From Photobacterium profundum (lineage in GTDB: Bacteria; Pseudomonadota; Gammaproteobacteria; Enterobacterales; Vibrionaceae): a stretch of 64,000 bases of DNA. This document shows positions 36,197 to 44,759 of the stretch, one piece after another. The notes beneath the pieces were generated by a model. The model saw only the letters and a list, made by a program, of their open reading frames with translations, searched no databases and was not told the origin of the DNA. The stretch spans positions 1 through 64,000 of the forward strand of contig NZ_PYOD01000018.1 of NCBI RefSeq assembly GCF_003026285.1, written 5' to 3'. Position 1 is the stretch's first letter. Each line of letters opens with the position of its first letter. Made by a program: the position numbers and the translations under genes.

Positions 36197-37252
36197 TTAT
36201 TTACGTGTTTTGATCGCGTCAGCAAGCATATCTAGCATCGTGATGGTATCTTCCCAGTTTACACAAGGGTCTGTAATAGACTGACCGTAAACAAGTTCTT
36301 TTTCTTTACCAGCAACAACAGGTTGGTTGCCTTCAATAATAAAGCTTTCAGCCATAATACCCGCAATGTAATTGCTGCCTTCACGAATTTGAGTACAAAT
36401 ATCAGCTGCAACATCAAGTTGACGACGGTGTTGCTTTTGGCAGTTGCCGTGGCTGAAGTCAATAACAAGGCGTGTTGGTAAATCAAATTCAGCCAGTGTA
36501 TTACATGATGTTTCAACGTCAGCTTGGTGGTAATTTGGCATTTTACCGCCACGTAAAATTACATGACCGTGCGGGTTACCTGCTGTGCGGTAAATTGTCA
36601 TTTGACCGTTTTTCGCTGGTGAACAAAATAGGTGAGATTCACGTGTTGCACGAATGGCATCAATGGCTATTTTGATATTTCCGTCAGTACCGTTTTTGAA
36701 ACCAACAGGACAAGAAAGGGCAGAAGCCATTTCACGGTGAATTTGAGACTCAGTTGTACGCGCGCCAATTGCTCCCCATGTGATTAGGTCAGCAAGATAC
36801 TGTCCTGTAATCATATCAAGGAATTCAGTAGCAGTAGCCAAACCTAAAGCATTCACATCAACTAATAATTTACGTGCTTTATGTAAACCTGCGACAAAAT
36901 CTAAGCTGCCGTCAAGATGTGGATCTGAAATTAACCCTTTCCAGCCTACAACGGTACGAGGCTTTTCAAAATATGTACGCATAACAATACAAAGCTCATC
37001 TCTGTATTGTTCCTGAACAGCAACAAGGCGTTTAGCATAATCCATTGCTGCATCTGTATCGTGAACAGAACATGGTCCTACGACAACTAAAAGTCGAGAA
37101 TCCTTACCCGTTAGGATGTCTTCAACTTGACGGCGAGAATCAGCAACGTGCGCTGCAATTTCGTCAGTAATAGGAGAGACAGCTTCAATTTCTGCCGGAG
37201 TTGGCATTAACCCTAGGCTAACGGTGCGGAGTTCATCAGTTTTCATTGGCAT
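36197..37252 (-). CDS. aroH: 3-deoxy-7-phosphoheptulonate synthase, Trp-sensitive type
   Basis: A 351-residue class I DAHP synthase, first step of the shikimate pathway (PEP plus erythrose 4-phosphate). GPCSVHD, EKPRTVVGWKG, GARTTESQ, GFKNGTDG and DFSHGNCQKQHRRQ supply the substrate and metal sites. The N terminus (MKTDELRTVSLG) and overall sequence are closer to E. coli AroH than to AroF or AroG, so tryptophan inhibition is likely. Start at 37252 or the ATG at 37246. A long upstream region holds no TrpR box or Trp-rich leader that I can see. Confidence 0.9.
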   Translation of the reverse strand: MPMKTDELRTVSLGLMPTPAEIEAVSPITDEIAAHVADSRRQVEDILTGKDSRLLVVVGPCSVHDTDAAMDYAKRLVAVQEQYRDELCIVMRTYFEKPRTVVGWKGLISDPHLDGSLDFVAGLHKARKLLVDVNALGLATATEFLDMITGQYLADLITWGAIGARTTESQIHREMASALSCPVGFKNGTDGNIKIAIDAIRATRESHLFCSPAKNGQMTIYRTAGNPHGHVILRGGKMPNYHQADVETSCNTLAEFDLPTRLVIDFSHGNCQKQHRRQLDVAADICTQIREGSNYIAGIMAESFIIEGNQPVVAGKEKELVYGQSITDPCVNWEDTITMLDMLADAIKTRK

Positions 37253-37910
37253 AATACGTTTGCCTACCTTGGTATATCAAAAAATAACGACGCGTTAAGA
37301 TAGCCCAAAAGCCATCAGGAATAAACCAAACTTGTGATATGGCTTATATTTTTCATTGTTGAATGCTGTTTTTTTAGCAATACCTGCTGGATTGTTAGTC
37401 AATAGTAAGCTATGACCATAAAATGACTATATGGGGTGATGTGTTAGCTGCTATAGAAACGCCTAAATACACAGAAAGATAATTACTCATGATTTATTTG
37501 TTTTTATTCTTATTTTTTGAATATTTTTTCAATTTCGTATTTTAAATACTTGCTACATGAATCATGAAACAGTAATGTCGAATAAAGTAATGAAACATGA
37601 TTAACAGTCACTTACCTATTTTCTTCTGGAATGTTTTCTCTCTTGGTAAAGGTGATGGATAACAGTTGATATTGCATGTTTAATGCATGATTTTAGTGAT
37701 TTATTTTAAGGGACGTACATCTAATACCGTTTTAATGGAAGTATCCTGATGACGTGATAGAAGATGATGTGTCATTAAGATAGGGCTGTTTTGTGTTTAT
37801 ATTGTTTATAAATGGCTTTGACAAACTTAAGCTTCTTAAATGAGGGCGATGTCATCAATGGATGATAACGACGCCTCGCGCACTTTTTAACATGGTTGTA
37901 TTGGTGCCTT
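37253..37910. other. Long intergenic region between aroH and the PpsA-like gene
   Basis: About 650 AT-rich bases of divergent spacer. An AGCCAT/ATGGCT pairing near 37311-37346 is weak. I see no gene, attenuator or clear operator. Confidence 0.5.
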
Positions 37911-38801
37911 ATGACAAATGAAAATCAGACTGAATTGAATTACTCAGAGTTACTGACAAATACCGCTCAATTAGCGAACGATGAATGTTCCATTGGTTTA
38001 GTATCGTTAGATGCTTTGAGTCAGTCACTTATCGGTATTCATCCTTATGCAGTCGTTGATACACACAAGCTGGACGACAAAAAGCAACAGGAAGTACTTG
38101 GTCTCGCGGGGGTGCATGGCGCACTTTCTGAATACTATGTCTCTGAATTGACCAACGCGTTAGTTAACGCAGCTCAAAAGATGAAGGGTAAGCCATTAAA
38201 GGTAAAACTGTCAGGGGCTGATTCGCATACACGCAGTGAGTTATTGGGCAGTGAATTAGAAAGTAAAGAAATAAACCCTGTGATTGGTTTACGTGGTGTT
38301 TCTCGTTTTGCAGAGAAGATGCATCGAGGTAGCTTTGAACTTGAGTGTGAAATTATTAAACGCGCTCGCAATGCTGAAGGTATGGCCAATATTGAATTGG
38401 TTATTCCGTTCGTTCGTACGTTAAGTGAATCTGCAACCATTATTGATCTATTAGCCGAGCAAGGTTTGTGTCGTGGTGCTGATGGTTTGAAAGTGCACAT
38501 TATGTGTGAGTTACCGGGTAATGCATTGTTAGCCGAAAAATTTTTACAGTACTTCGATGGTATGGTGATTGATATTGATCAGTTGGGTCAGTTTACTTTG
38601 GGTCTCGATCAAAGTAATGCTTCATTGAGTTATTTGCATGATGATCAAAATGAAGCGGTTTTATCATTAGTGCAGCAAGCCCTTAAATCGGCATCCAATG
38701 CTGGTAAACCTTGTGATGTGATCACACATTTCATTCATCAAGCACCGAAGTTACAGCGTTGGTTGCTTGAGCATGATGTTGATACGGTTATTTGTCAGTA
38801 A
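37911..38801 (+). CDS. Stand-alone relative of the PEP synthase C-terminal domain
   Basis: A 296-residue protein homologous to the C-terminal PEP/pyruvate barrel of PpsA: NPVIGLRGVSRF, FELECEIIKRARN, IELVIPFVRT, HIMCELPGNALLAEKFLQYFDG. The ATP-grasp and phosphohistidine domains are absent. Key sites have drifted: the GSNDLTQ loop is IDIDQLGQ, and the catalytic Cys-Gly-Gln loop reads PCDVITHFIHQ. It is therefore probably not an active synthase; a regulatory or binding role is inferred. ATG at 37911 is used; the reading from 37896 needs TTG. Confidence 0.78.
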   Translation: MTNENQTELNYSELLTNTAQLANDECSIGLVSLDALSQSLIGIHPYAVVDTHKLDDKKQQEVLGLAGVHGALSEYYVSELTNALVNAAQKMKGKPLKVKLSGADSHTRSELLGSELESKEINPVIGLRGVSRFAEKMHRGSFELECEIIKRARNAEGMANIELVIPFVRTLSESATIIDLLAEQGLCRGADGLKVHIMCELPGNALLAEKFLQYFDGMVIDIDQLGQFTLGLDQSNASLSYLHDDQNEAVLSLVQQALKSASNAGKPCDVITHFIHQAPKLQRWLLEHDVDTVICQ

Positions 38802-38870
38802 TCAGCGTATTTAACCGATAAATCGGCGTTAATACTTTTTAAGTAATAACATCGAATATATAGATATAGA

Positions 38871-38920
38871 AAAACGGCATCTTTAAAGCTTTTAGTGTAG
38901 TAAAAGCAAGATGCCGTTTT
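38871..38920. terminator. Bidirectional terminator
   Basis: AAAACGGCATCTT pairs with AAGATGCCGTTTT, with inner GCTTTTA/TAAAAGC; lies between convergent genes. Confidence 0.9.
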
Positions 38921-38950
38921 TATGTCTAGAGATAAAGACGTGATCAATCG

Positions 38951-39973
38951 TTATCGTAGTAATACACGCTTAAGCGGTGTTAGCTCAATCAACCATATCA
39001 ATACCATCGAGATGATAAAGGTAAGAGGGATGATAGTGAGATCCCTGATTAGATCGTCGATGTTGATCATACGCGCAATGTTCAAAATATAAATAATGAC
39101 TAATAGGTGGCATAAATACACCCCTAGTACATCTTTACTCCAACGAGATACGCGTGGGCAGTCACCAAATGTCGGGTTAGCTTGAAGTAAAAAGAAAATG
39201 CCTAGTACCCAAACAGGTGTACCCACCAAAAAGTCATGAATATTAAAATCTACCCCTTTAGACATTAAGAAATATGCTTCGGCTAAGTGCAGTGACATTC
39301 CCCCTAATAACAGCGACAGAGCGATAGGCTGCGAGATTGTCAGCTTATGTCGACGAATTTCAAAACCAAGCGCCACAATTAAGGTACTAAAGAAAGGACC
39401 ATTACGTGTTAATAACGGCGATTCGATACCAAAAATTGGCTCATAACTACCTGCAATTAATCCAAAAATATAAAGTGCAAAGGCGATAGGAAGAATGCAC
39501 TTTTCTTGTTTAATCGAGATTAACGCTGCGAGTATTGCTACGGCACTTAGTAGTGCGGGAATGTACCACAAATGCACTAAACCACCCTCAAACAGCGTGT
39601 TCAGAGGGTTTTGCAATAAGTAATTCCAATAGCCTGAACGTTCGGCTAAATATCCTTTTTCTGCTACCGTCTGTAAGTTAAACGGGGTTAGTAGATAAAT
39701 AATACTCCATGCAGCCCACACTTTGAGCAAAGGAAAACTGTACCGTTTAAGTGTTTGAAAAGGGGCAGCTATTAATCGAGGCTGAACAAGAAAACCCGCT
39801 AAAATGAAAAACAAAGGTACAGCAAACCGACTTACCTGGTTAACGAGCAAACCAACCCATGGTAAATCATCAATGATTGGCATTGTCATGAATGGCTTTG
39901 CATGAATCGCGATAACGGCAAATAGGGCAATTATTCGTCCCCATTCAAAGCTAGAGATTTGTTTCATAGTCAT
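38951..39973 (-). CDS. Membrane acyltransferase family 3 (WecH/OafA-like)
   Basis: A 340-residue multi-helix protein of the acyltransferase-3 family. The first helix has the family start (FEWGRIIALFAVIAIHAKPF, with the conserved His), followed by RFAVPLFFILAGFLV, and later VHLWYIPALL and GVYLCHLLVI. About ten helices. Members transfer acetyl or other acyl groups to sugars on the periplasmic side; WecH acts on enterobacterial common antigen. No polysaccharide genes lie nearby, so the acceptor is unknown. Confidence 0.85.
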   Translation of the reverse strand: MTMKQISSFEWGRIIALFAVIAIHAKPFMTMPIIDDLPWVGLLVNQVSRFAVPLFFILAGFLVQPRLIAAPFQTLKRYSFPLLKVWAAWSIIYLLTPFNLQTVAEKGYLAERSGYWNYLLQNPLNTLFEGGLVHLWYIPALLSAVAILAALISIKQEKCILPIAFALYIFGLIAGSYEPIFGIESPLLTRNGPFFSTLIVALGFEIRRHKLTISQPIALSLLLGGMSLHLAEAYFLMSKGVDFNIHDFLVGTPVWVLGIFFLLQANPTFGDCPRVSRWSKDVLGVYLCHLLVIIYILNIARMINIDDLIRDLTIIPLTFIISMVLIWLIELTPLKRVLLR

Positions 39974-40245
39974 TACTTATCGATTCGCATTTAACATCAT
40001 CAAAGTTGTATTGTGACGTTTTTCAAATTGGGTAGGGAATTTAACAGGCAGGGAATTGTTGTAAATAGAGCGGTAGTAATAATTCTCTTTTTTATGATGG
40101 GGAATTGATGAATCGTGAAGCGTGTCGCACTATGAAATGGATGAATCATTTGCTTAATGATTTTTATATTAGTAACCATCAAATGTAGTTATTTCATGGT
40201 TACTAACTGTAACAGGGCGTTTGGATTATTTAGTAATCTTAAGTG

Positions 40246-41775
40246 TTAAGAAGAACAGCTAATTTCCAGTTTTTTTCCCCAATATGGCGGTTTATCTGCA
40301 AACTGATTAAATTCAGGATGTTCATCAAAGGGGGATGATAGCACCTGTAATAACTCATCTATCATGGCGAAATCACCATCTTCTGCTTTATCAATCGCTT
40401 GCTGAGCAAGGTAGTTTCGCAATATGTATTTTGGATTATGTTGCTTCATCCATTCTAGCCGTGATTCATCGTCGTCTTTTTCGAAATTCAGACGAACAGC
40501 GTATGCCTTAAGCCATTTTTTTAGTGGTTGGGTGCACGAGAATAAATCGTCAAAACGTTCAATGCTATTAGGTAATGCACTCACAGATAAATCAGTAGCT
40601 GAAATACTTGATAGTGTTCTGAAGAAAAGCGTGTAATCCACCATTTGTGATTGAAGTAACTCAAACAGGCTCGAAAAGAGCACAGTATCTTCTTCTCGTT
40701 TTTCGGCTAGGCCCAATTTATTACGCATTCTTGCGCTGTAATCACGCTGTAGTGTGAGGTGGTAGCTATCTAATATCGCATCAACATCTTCCTTGTCGAT
40801 CAAAGGGGTGAGTGCATAGCCCAACGCTGATAAGTTCCACAAAGCAATGGAAGGTTGCTGATTAAACGCGTAGCGGCCACTGTAATCAGAATGGTTACAA
40901 ATGTAGTCGGGATTATAATCATCAAGGAAGCCAAAAGGACCATAATCAAAAGTGAGCCCTAATACCGACATGTTGTCTGTATTCATTACACCGTGCGCAA
41001 AGCCTACCGATTGCCACCCTGCAATTAGCCGGGCTGTTAATTTTACAATACGCGTTAACATGCTGGCATAGATATTATGGTGCTGATTAGCTGATACTGT
41101 TTGTTTATCTTCTTGCCCACCTTCAGTCGTAAGTAAATCGGGAAAGTGATGCTTTATTAAATAGTCTGCAAGCAGTTTAAGTTCGCAGTGCTGGTGGGTA
41201 TAAAACAAATACTCGAAATGACCAAAACGTAAATGGCTTTCAGCCACACGAATTAAGGTTGCACCACGCTCCATTTTTTCGCGAAAAACCAGTGTTGTGC
41301 TACCTAATAGTGCCAACGCATGGGTGGTTTTAATGCCCAGCCCATTAAGTGCTGCACTACCTAGGTATTCGCGAATACTCGAACGTAATACTGCACGACC
41401 ATCACCTTGGCGAGAATAGGGCGTTTTACCTGAGCCTTTTAAATGAATATCCCATTTAGTATTCGTCGATGTTAATACTTCACCCAACAACAAGCCACGA
41501 CCATCCCCAAGGTCAGGATTGTAATGTCCAAACTGATGCCCTGTATATTTCATTGCTAGCGGCGTTGTACCTGCCAACTCTTCATTGCCAGTAAAGGTGT
41601 CAATAAAGAGGCGTGTTTTTGCTTCTAGCGGGTCTAACTCAAGCATTTCAGCAACTTGTGGATTAACGCTTACCAAAAAAGGGTCAGATAGCGGCTGAGG
41701 TATTACAGCTGTACCAAAGGTTGTAGGTAATTCACTGTAAGTATTGTTGAACACAAGTTGGGACAGGGTTTTCAT
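40246..41775 (-). CDS. selO: Protein adenylyltransferase SelO (YdiU)
   Basis: A 509-residue pseudokinase-fold enzyme that transfers AMP to protein Ser, Thr or Tyr. Conserved blocks: GDGRGLLLGEV (91-101), KGSGKTPYSRQGDGRA (113-128), ERGATLIRVAESHLRFGHF (169-187), HGVMNTDNMS (261-270) and DYGPFGFLD (277-285) holding the metal Asp and Asn. The chain ends CSS, the position where animal SelO has selenocysteine. The ATG at 41775 gives a family-like N terminus MKTLSQLVFNN. Confidence 0.93.
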   Translation of the reverse strand: MKTLSQLVFNNTYSELPTTFGTAVIPQPLSDPFLVSVNPQVAEMLELDPLEAKTRLFIDTFTGNEELAGTTPLAMKYTGHQFGHYNPDLGDGRGLLLGEVLTSTNTKWDIHLKGSGKTPYSRQGDGRAVLRSSIREYLGSAALNGLGIKTTHALALLGSTTLVFREKMERGATLIRVAESHLRFGHFEYLFYTHQHCELKLLADYLIKHHFPDLLTTEGGQEDKQTVSANQHHNIYASMLTRIVKLTARLIAGWQSVGFAHGVMNTDNMSVLGLTFDYGPFGFLDDYNPDYICNHSDYSGRYAFNQQPSIALWNLSALGYALTPLIDKEDVDAILDSYHLTLQRDYSARMRNKLGLAEKREEDTVLFSSLFELLQSQMVDYTLFFRTLSSISATDLSVSALPNSIERFDDLFSCTQPLKKWLKAYAVRLNFEKDDDESRLEWMKQHNPKYILRNYLAQQAIDKAEDGDFAMIDELLQVLSSPFDEHPEFNQFADKPPYWGKKLEISCSS

Positions 41776-42028
41776 TGACTGCTCACTTATCAAAAGCATG
41801 ATTATTTCGAGTAACTCTTCTTAAAGAGTAACAAGTTAATGCTGACTAACAAGAGACAAAAAGTAGGGGTATTACAAGCTAAGTAAGAACTAAGCCTCTC
41901 AATAACATGATTTTCTTCATTATTGACTTAGGTCTAACCATTTAAAGTGTGTTTTAGAGGGCGCTTAGCGACAAGTTGTAGTTTATTCGATAATATTCAC
42001 ACCAATTAGAATAACAGGCTAAATTGAT

Positions 42029-42373
42029 ATGAAAATTTCCGTTGATGGTGGATCTTTTAAAGTTGCAATTGATACTGAATATGAAGGTGTAATTGCTGAG
42101 GCAACAGATATCTTTCAAGAAACCTTAAAGCAAGCTAAATCAAATGATAAGGCTATCTTACGGTTTCTACAGATAATTATTGAACACCGCGAAAGTGATG
42201 ATGCGATTGGCTATGCTGTACTAGGCTTGCTTGGCTGGTATAACGAGGTTATTAGTTCAGTTGAAGATAAAGATATCGAGCTAAATTTACCTAAGATTTT
42301 GCCTCATCTCATTAATCCGGCAGGTGATCTTACTGCAACTAGTGAAACTGAAACGAATACTTTCAAGCACTAG
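42029..42373 (+). CDS. Conserved hypothetical protein
   Basis: A 114-residue acidic, soluble protein that I do not recognise, with helical centre and no Cys. A 39-base piece of this gene (42120-42158) recurs, with one mismatch, at 44586-44624 beyond the next gene. A 10-bp terminator hairpin follows. No strong ribosome site. Confidence 0.6.
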   Translation: MKISVDGGSFKVAIDTEYEGVIAEATDIFQETLKQAKSNDKAILRFLQIIIEHRESDDAIGYAVLGLLGWYNEVISSVEDKDIELNLPKILPHLINPAGDLTATSETETNTFKH

Positions 42374-42410
42374 TTAACCATGTTTGGAGCTGTTCTGACA
42401 TAAAAGTGTG

Positions 42411-42445
42411 AACCTGATTACGGCGATATAATCAGGTTTCTCTTA
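42411..42445 (+). terminator. Terminator after the 42029-42373 gene
   Basis: AACCTGATTA and TAATCAGGTT arms (42411-42420, 42429-42438) followed by a T-rich run. Confidence 0.75.
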
Positions 42446-42462
42446 TTCTTTTTGTCCTCCAG

Positions 42463-42495
42463 AAATGAGCATCTTGAGGTGATTTGAGTATATAT
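42463..42495. repeat. Dispersed intergenic repeat copy
   Basis: AAATGAGCATCTTGAGGT with the following GATTTGAGTATA matches the copy at 9853 in its first half and the weaker copy at 59138 in its layout. Confidence 0.5.
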
Positions 42496-42500
42496 AGTAA

Positions 42501-44438
42501 TTACTTTGTCATATTGAGTGATATTGTATTATTTGAAAAATAGCTATTGGTTGTTTTATGCCGATTGATAGTTGTGAGCTCAGAGGCATCTATTTTATAT
42601 TCTGATGCGTAATCTCGAAGATCGCATTTATTTCTGAGTTGACAGCCACATTCAAGACAACGTTTGGCTTCAGTTATAGCTGATTGATTTGTAAACCCTG
42701 TTTCGACTTCACTAAAATTTAATCGTCGCTGATCAACGGTTAGTTCAGGCATTGTCACTCGTAATATATGTTTCATGGCATCAGAAAAGTTAAGTTCTTT
42801 TTGTTCTGATGTCTGCCCTCGAGCTAGAGATCTCATGACTTGTGTTACGTTCGTTAAATGTGACGGATTAACAAACTGCATTTTTGAGTCATTGTTAAAG
42901 TTGAATGAGTTGCTTTGCAGGCTTTTCATATTGCCATTTAAGTAACAATCAATTGCTTTAGCTGCGGCTCTACCGTCAGCTACCGCTTCTACCGCAGTGG
43001 CAGGACCACGGCGAAAATCACCAATACCAAATATATTACGGACACCACTGTGCATTGTTGTTTCATCGCAATCGATAGTATTCCAGCGGGTTAATGGTAT
43101 GTCGATATTGTCGTTATCAAGAAAACTGAGGTCTGGGGCTTGTGACACGGCAGCAATAACAGTATCAAACTCTTGGGTAATATATTCGCCAGTTGGTTCT
43201 GGACGCGAACGTCCTGATGAGTCAGGTGTGCCAAGCGCCATTTTTTCTAGGCAGACCTTATTTACCCTGTTGTGTTCATCGCCAATATTTTCTACAGGAT
43301 TAGTCAAAAAGCTAAACTTGACGCCTTCCTGTTCGGCTTCATCAACTTCATAGGCTTCTGCTGGCATTTCTGCTCGAGTACGGCGATAGATCAGCGTCGT
43401 ATTAGCTCCTGCTCTTACAGCAGTACGAGCGCAGTCAATTGCGGTATTTCCACCACCGATTACTGCTACTCTTTTCCCAGTTATGTATTGTTGCTCTGTT
43501 ACAAAATCTTTGAGGTAATCAACCCCAAGGTAACACCCTTTTAAATCACTACCTGGGTAGCTCATACCAACGGCTTTTGATGCGCCTACTGCCATACAGA
43601 CAGCATCATACTTCTCGCTTAGTTCAGATAAAGTAAGTTCTTCACCAAGTTTACAGGAGGTTTTAATCTCCATACCGTTTCGACACATTACTTCAATTTC
43701 TTTATCAAGAATAGCTTTGGGTAAACGGTATTCAGGAATGCCGTAACGAAGCCAGCCTCCGGGATTGGGCATTGCTTCAAACACGGTAACATCATAACCC
43801 TCATTGCTAAGGTAATAGCCGCAGGTTAGTCCACCAGGACCACTACCGATAATAGCGATGGATTTATCTTTATGAGGTTTTCGAGCTGGAACATAAGACT
43901 CTAGAGCAGCAAGATCTATGTCAGCTGTATGTCGTTTCAATTGACGGATTGCAAGTGGTTCATCAATTAATCGACGTCGGCAGCCTGCTTCACAGAATGC
44001 AGGACATACACGACCAATTGATAATGGCATAGGCAATGTCTGCTTAATGACTTCTATTGCTTTCTTGTGATCATTTTTCGAAATATGATAAAGATAAGAC
44101 TGAATGTCGACACCTGCAGGGCAAGCCGTTTGACAAGGAGCTTCGCAGTATTCAGCTTTGTGTTCAGACAGTATTCGAATAAGCGCTTTTTTTCTACGCT
44201 TTGATAATTGTTCAGATTCTGTGATTACTGACATGCCGTCAAATGGCGTTATTTTGCACGCTTTTTTTATACCAAAACCATCAACTTCGATTTCACAAAG
44301 GTCACAGAGGTTTTTTTTTCCATTAGTATCTGAATCACAGAGTGAAGGGATATGGATGCTATGGTGTCTGGTGATAGTAAGCAGGGTTTGATTTTTATCG
44401 ACCTCAAACAGTTGTCCATTTATGGTGATGCTGATCAT
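42501..44438 (-). CDS. 2Fe-2S/4Fe-4S flavin oxidoreductase of the GltD/AegA type
   Basis: A 645-residue redox protein. Domains: 2Fe-2S ferredoxin with C34, C45, C48, C61 (1-80); Fe-S helical domain with CEAPCQTACPAG (98-109) and VCPAFCEAGC (144-153); FAD fold IAIIGSGPGGLTCGYYL (194-210); NAD(P) fold VAVIGGGNTAIDCARTA (324-340); a C-terminal Cys cluster CLECGCQLRNKC (from about 606). This plan is that of glutamate-synthase small-subunit-like proteins joined to a ferredoxin, used to move electrons between NAD(P)H and a partner enzyme. No partner (GltB, formate dehydrogenase, hydrogenase) lies beside it. Confidence 0.85.
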   Translation of the reverse strand: MISITINGQLFEVDKNQTLLTITRHHSIHIPSLCDSDTNGKKNLCDLCEIEVDGFGIKKACKITPFDGMSVITESEQLSKRRKKALIRILSEHKAEYCEAPCQTACPAGVDIQSYLYHISKNDHKKAIEVIKQTLPMPLSIGRVCPAFCEAGCRRRLIDEPLAIRQLKRHTADIDLAALESYVPARKPHKDKSIAIIGSGPGGLTCGYYLSNEGYDVTVFEAMPNPGGWLRYGIPEYRLPKAILDKEIEVMCRNGMEIKTSCKLGEELTLSELSEKYDAVCMAVGASKAVGMSYPGSDLKGCYLGVDYLKDFVTEQQYITGKRVAVIGGGNTAIDCARTAVRAGANTTLIYRRTRAEMPAEAYEVDEAEQEGVKFSFLTNPVENIGDEHNRVNKVCLEKMALGTPDSSGRSRPEPTGEYITQEFDTVIAAVSQAPDLSFLDNDNIDIPLTRWNTIDCDETTMHSGVRNIFGIGDFRRGPATAVEAVADGRAAAKAIDCYLNGNMKSLQSNSFNFNNDSKMQFVNPSHLTNVTQVMRSLARGQTSEQKELNFSDAMKHILRVTMPELTVDQRRLNFSEVETGFTNQSAITEAKRCLECGCQLRNKCDLRDYASEYKIDASELTTINRHKTTNSYFSNNTISLNMTK

Positions 44439-44585
44439 TATTTCCTCGATATTATGTTACTTCTTGCCCATGAATTTAAATTATTCACTTTTATGGGACG
44501 AGTAGCATAAGGTATTCCTCGTCGGATAAATTTGCCCTTGCTCTTGTTTTTATTACTTTTGGAATGACATTAACCGAACTGCACT

Positions 44586-44624
44586 AAACCTTAAAGCAAG
44601 CTAAATCAAATGATAAGCCTATCT
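44586..44624 (+). pseudogene. 39-bp duplicate fragment of the 42029-42373 gene
   Basis: Thirty-two bases (44586-44617) are identical to 42120-42151 and six of the next seven match. It carries no ORF. It places two copies of one gene fragment on either side of the oxidoreductase gene. Confidence 0.7.
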
Positions 44625-44686
44625 GACCATAGACTTATCCATGATGGTATTAGGTAGGTTTTAAAGTCGTTATTGAATTTAATATC

Positions 44687-44725
44687 AAAAAAAAGCCACT
44701 GAGGAGTAATTTCGGTGGCTTTTTA
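44687..44725 (-). terminator. Terminator of the chemoreceptor gene
   Basis: AAAAAGCCAC pairs with GTGGCTTTTT; T tract on both strands. Confidence 0.8.
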
Positions 44726-44759
44726 TATTATGCGTTATCGTATATACGTAAGGCTGTGA

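Noticed and set aside
37253..37910. Search for a TrpR box or Trp leader peptide upstream of aroH
   Set aside because: No CTAGT palindrome or Trp-rich short ORF with attenuator could be found.
40000..40182. Minus-strand ORF of 60 codons between the acyltransferase and selO
   Set aside because: No ribosome site, AT-rich low-information sequence, no recognisable feature.
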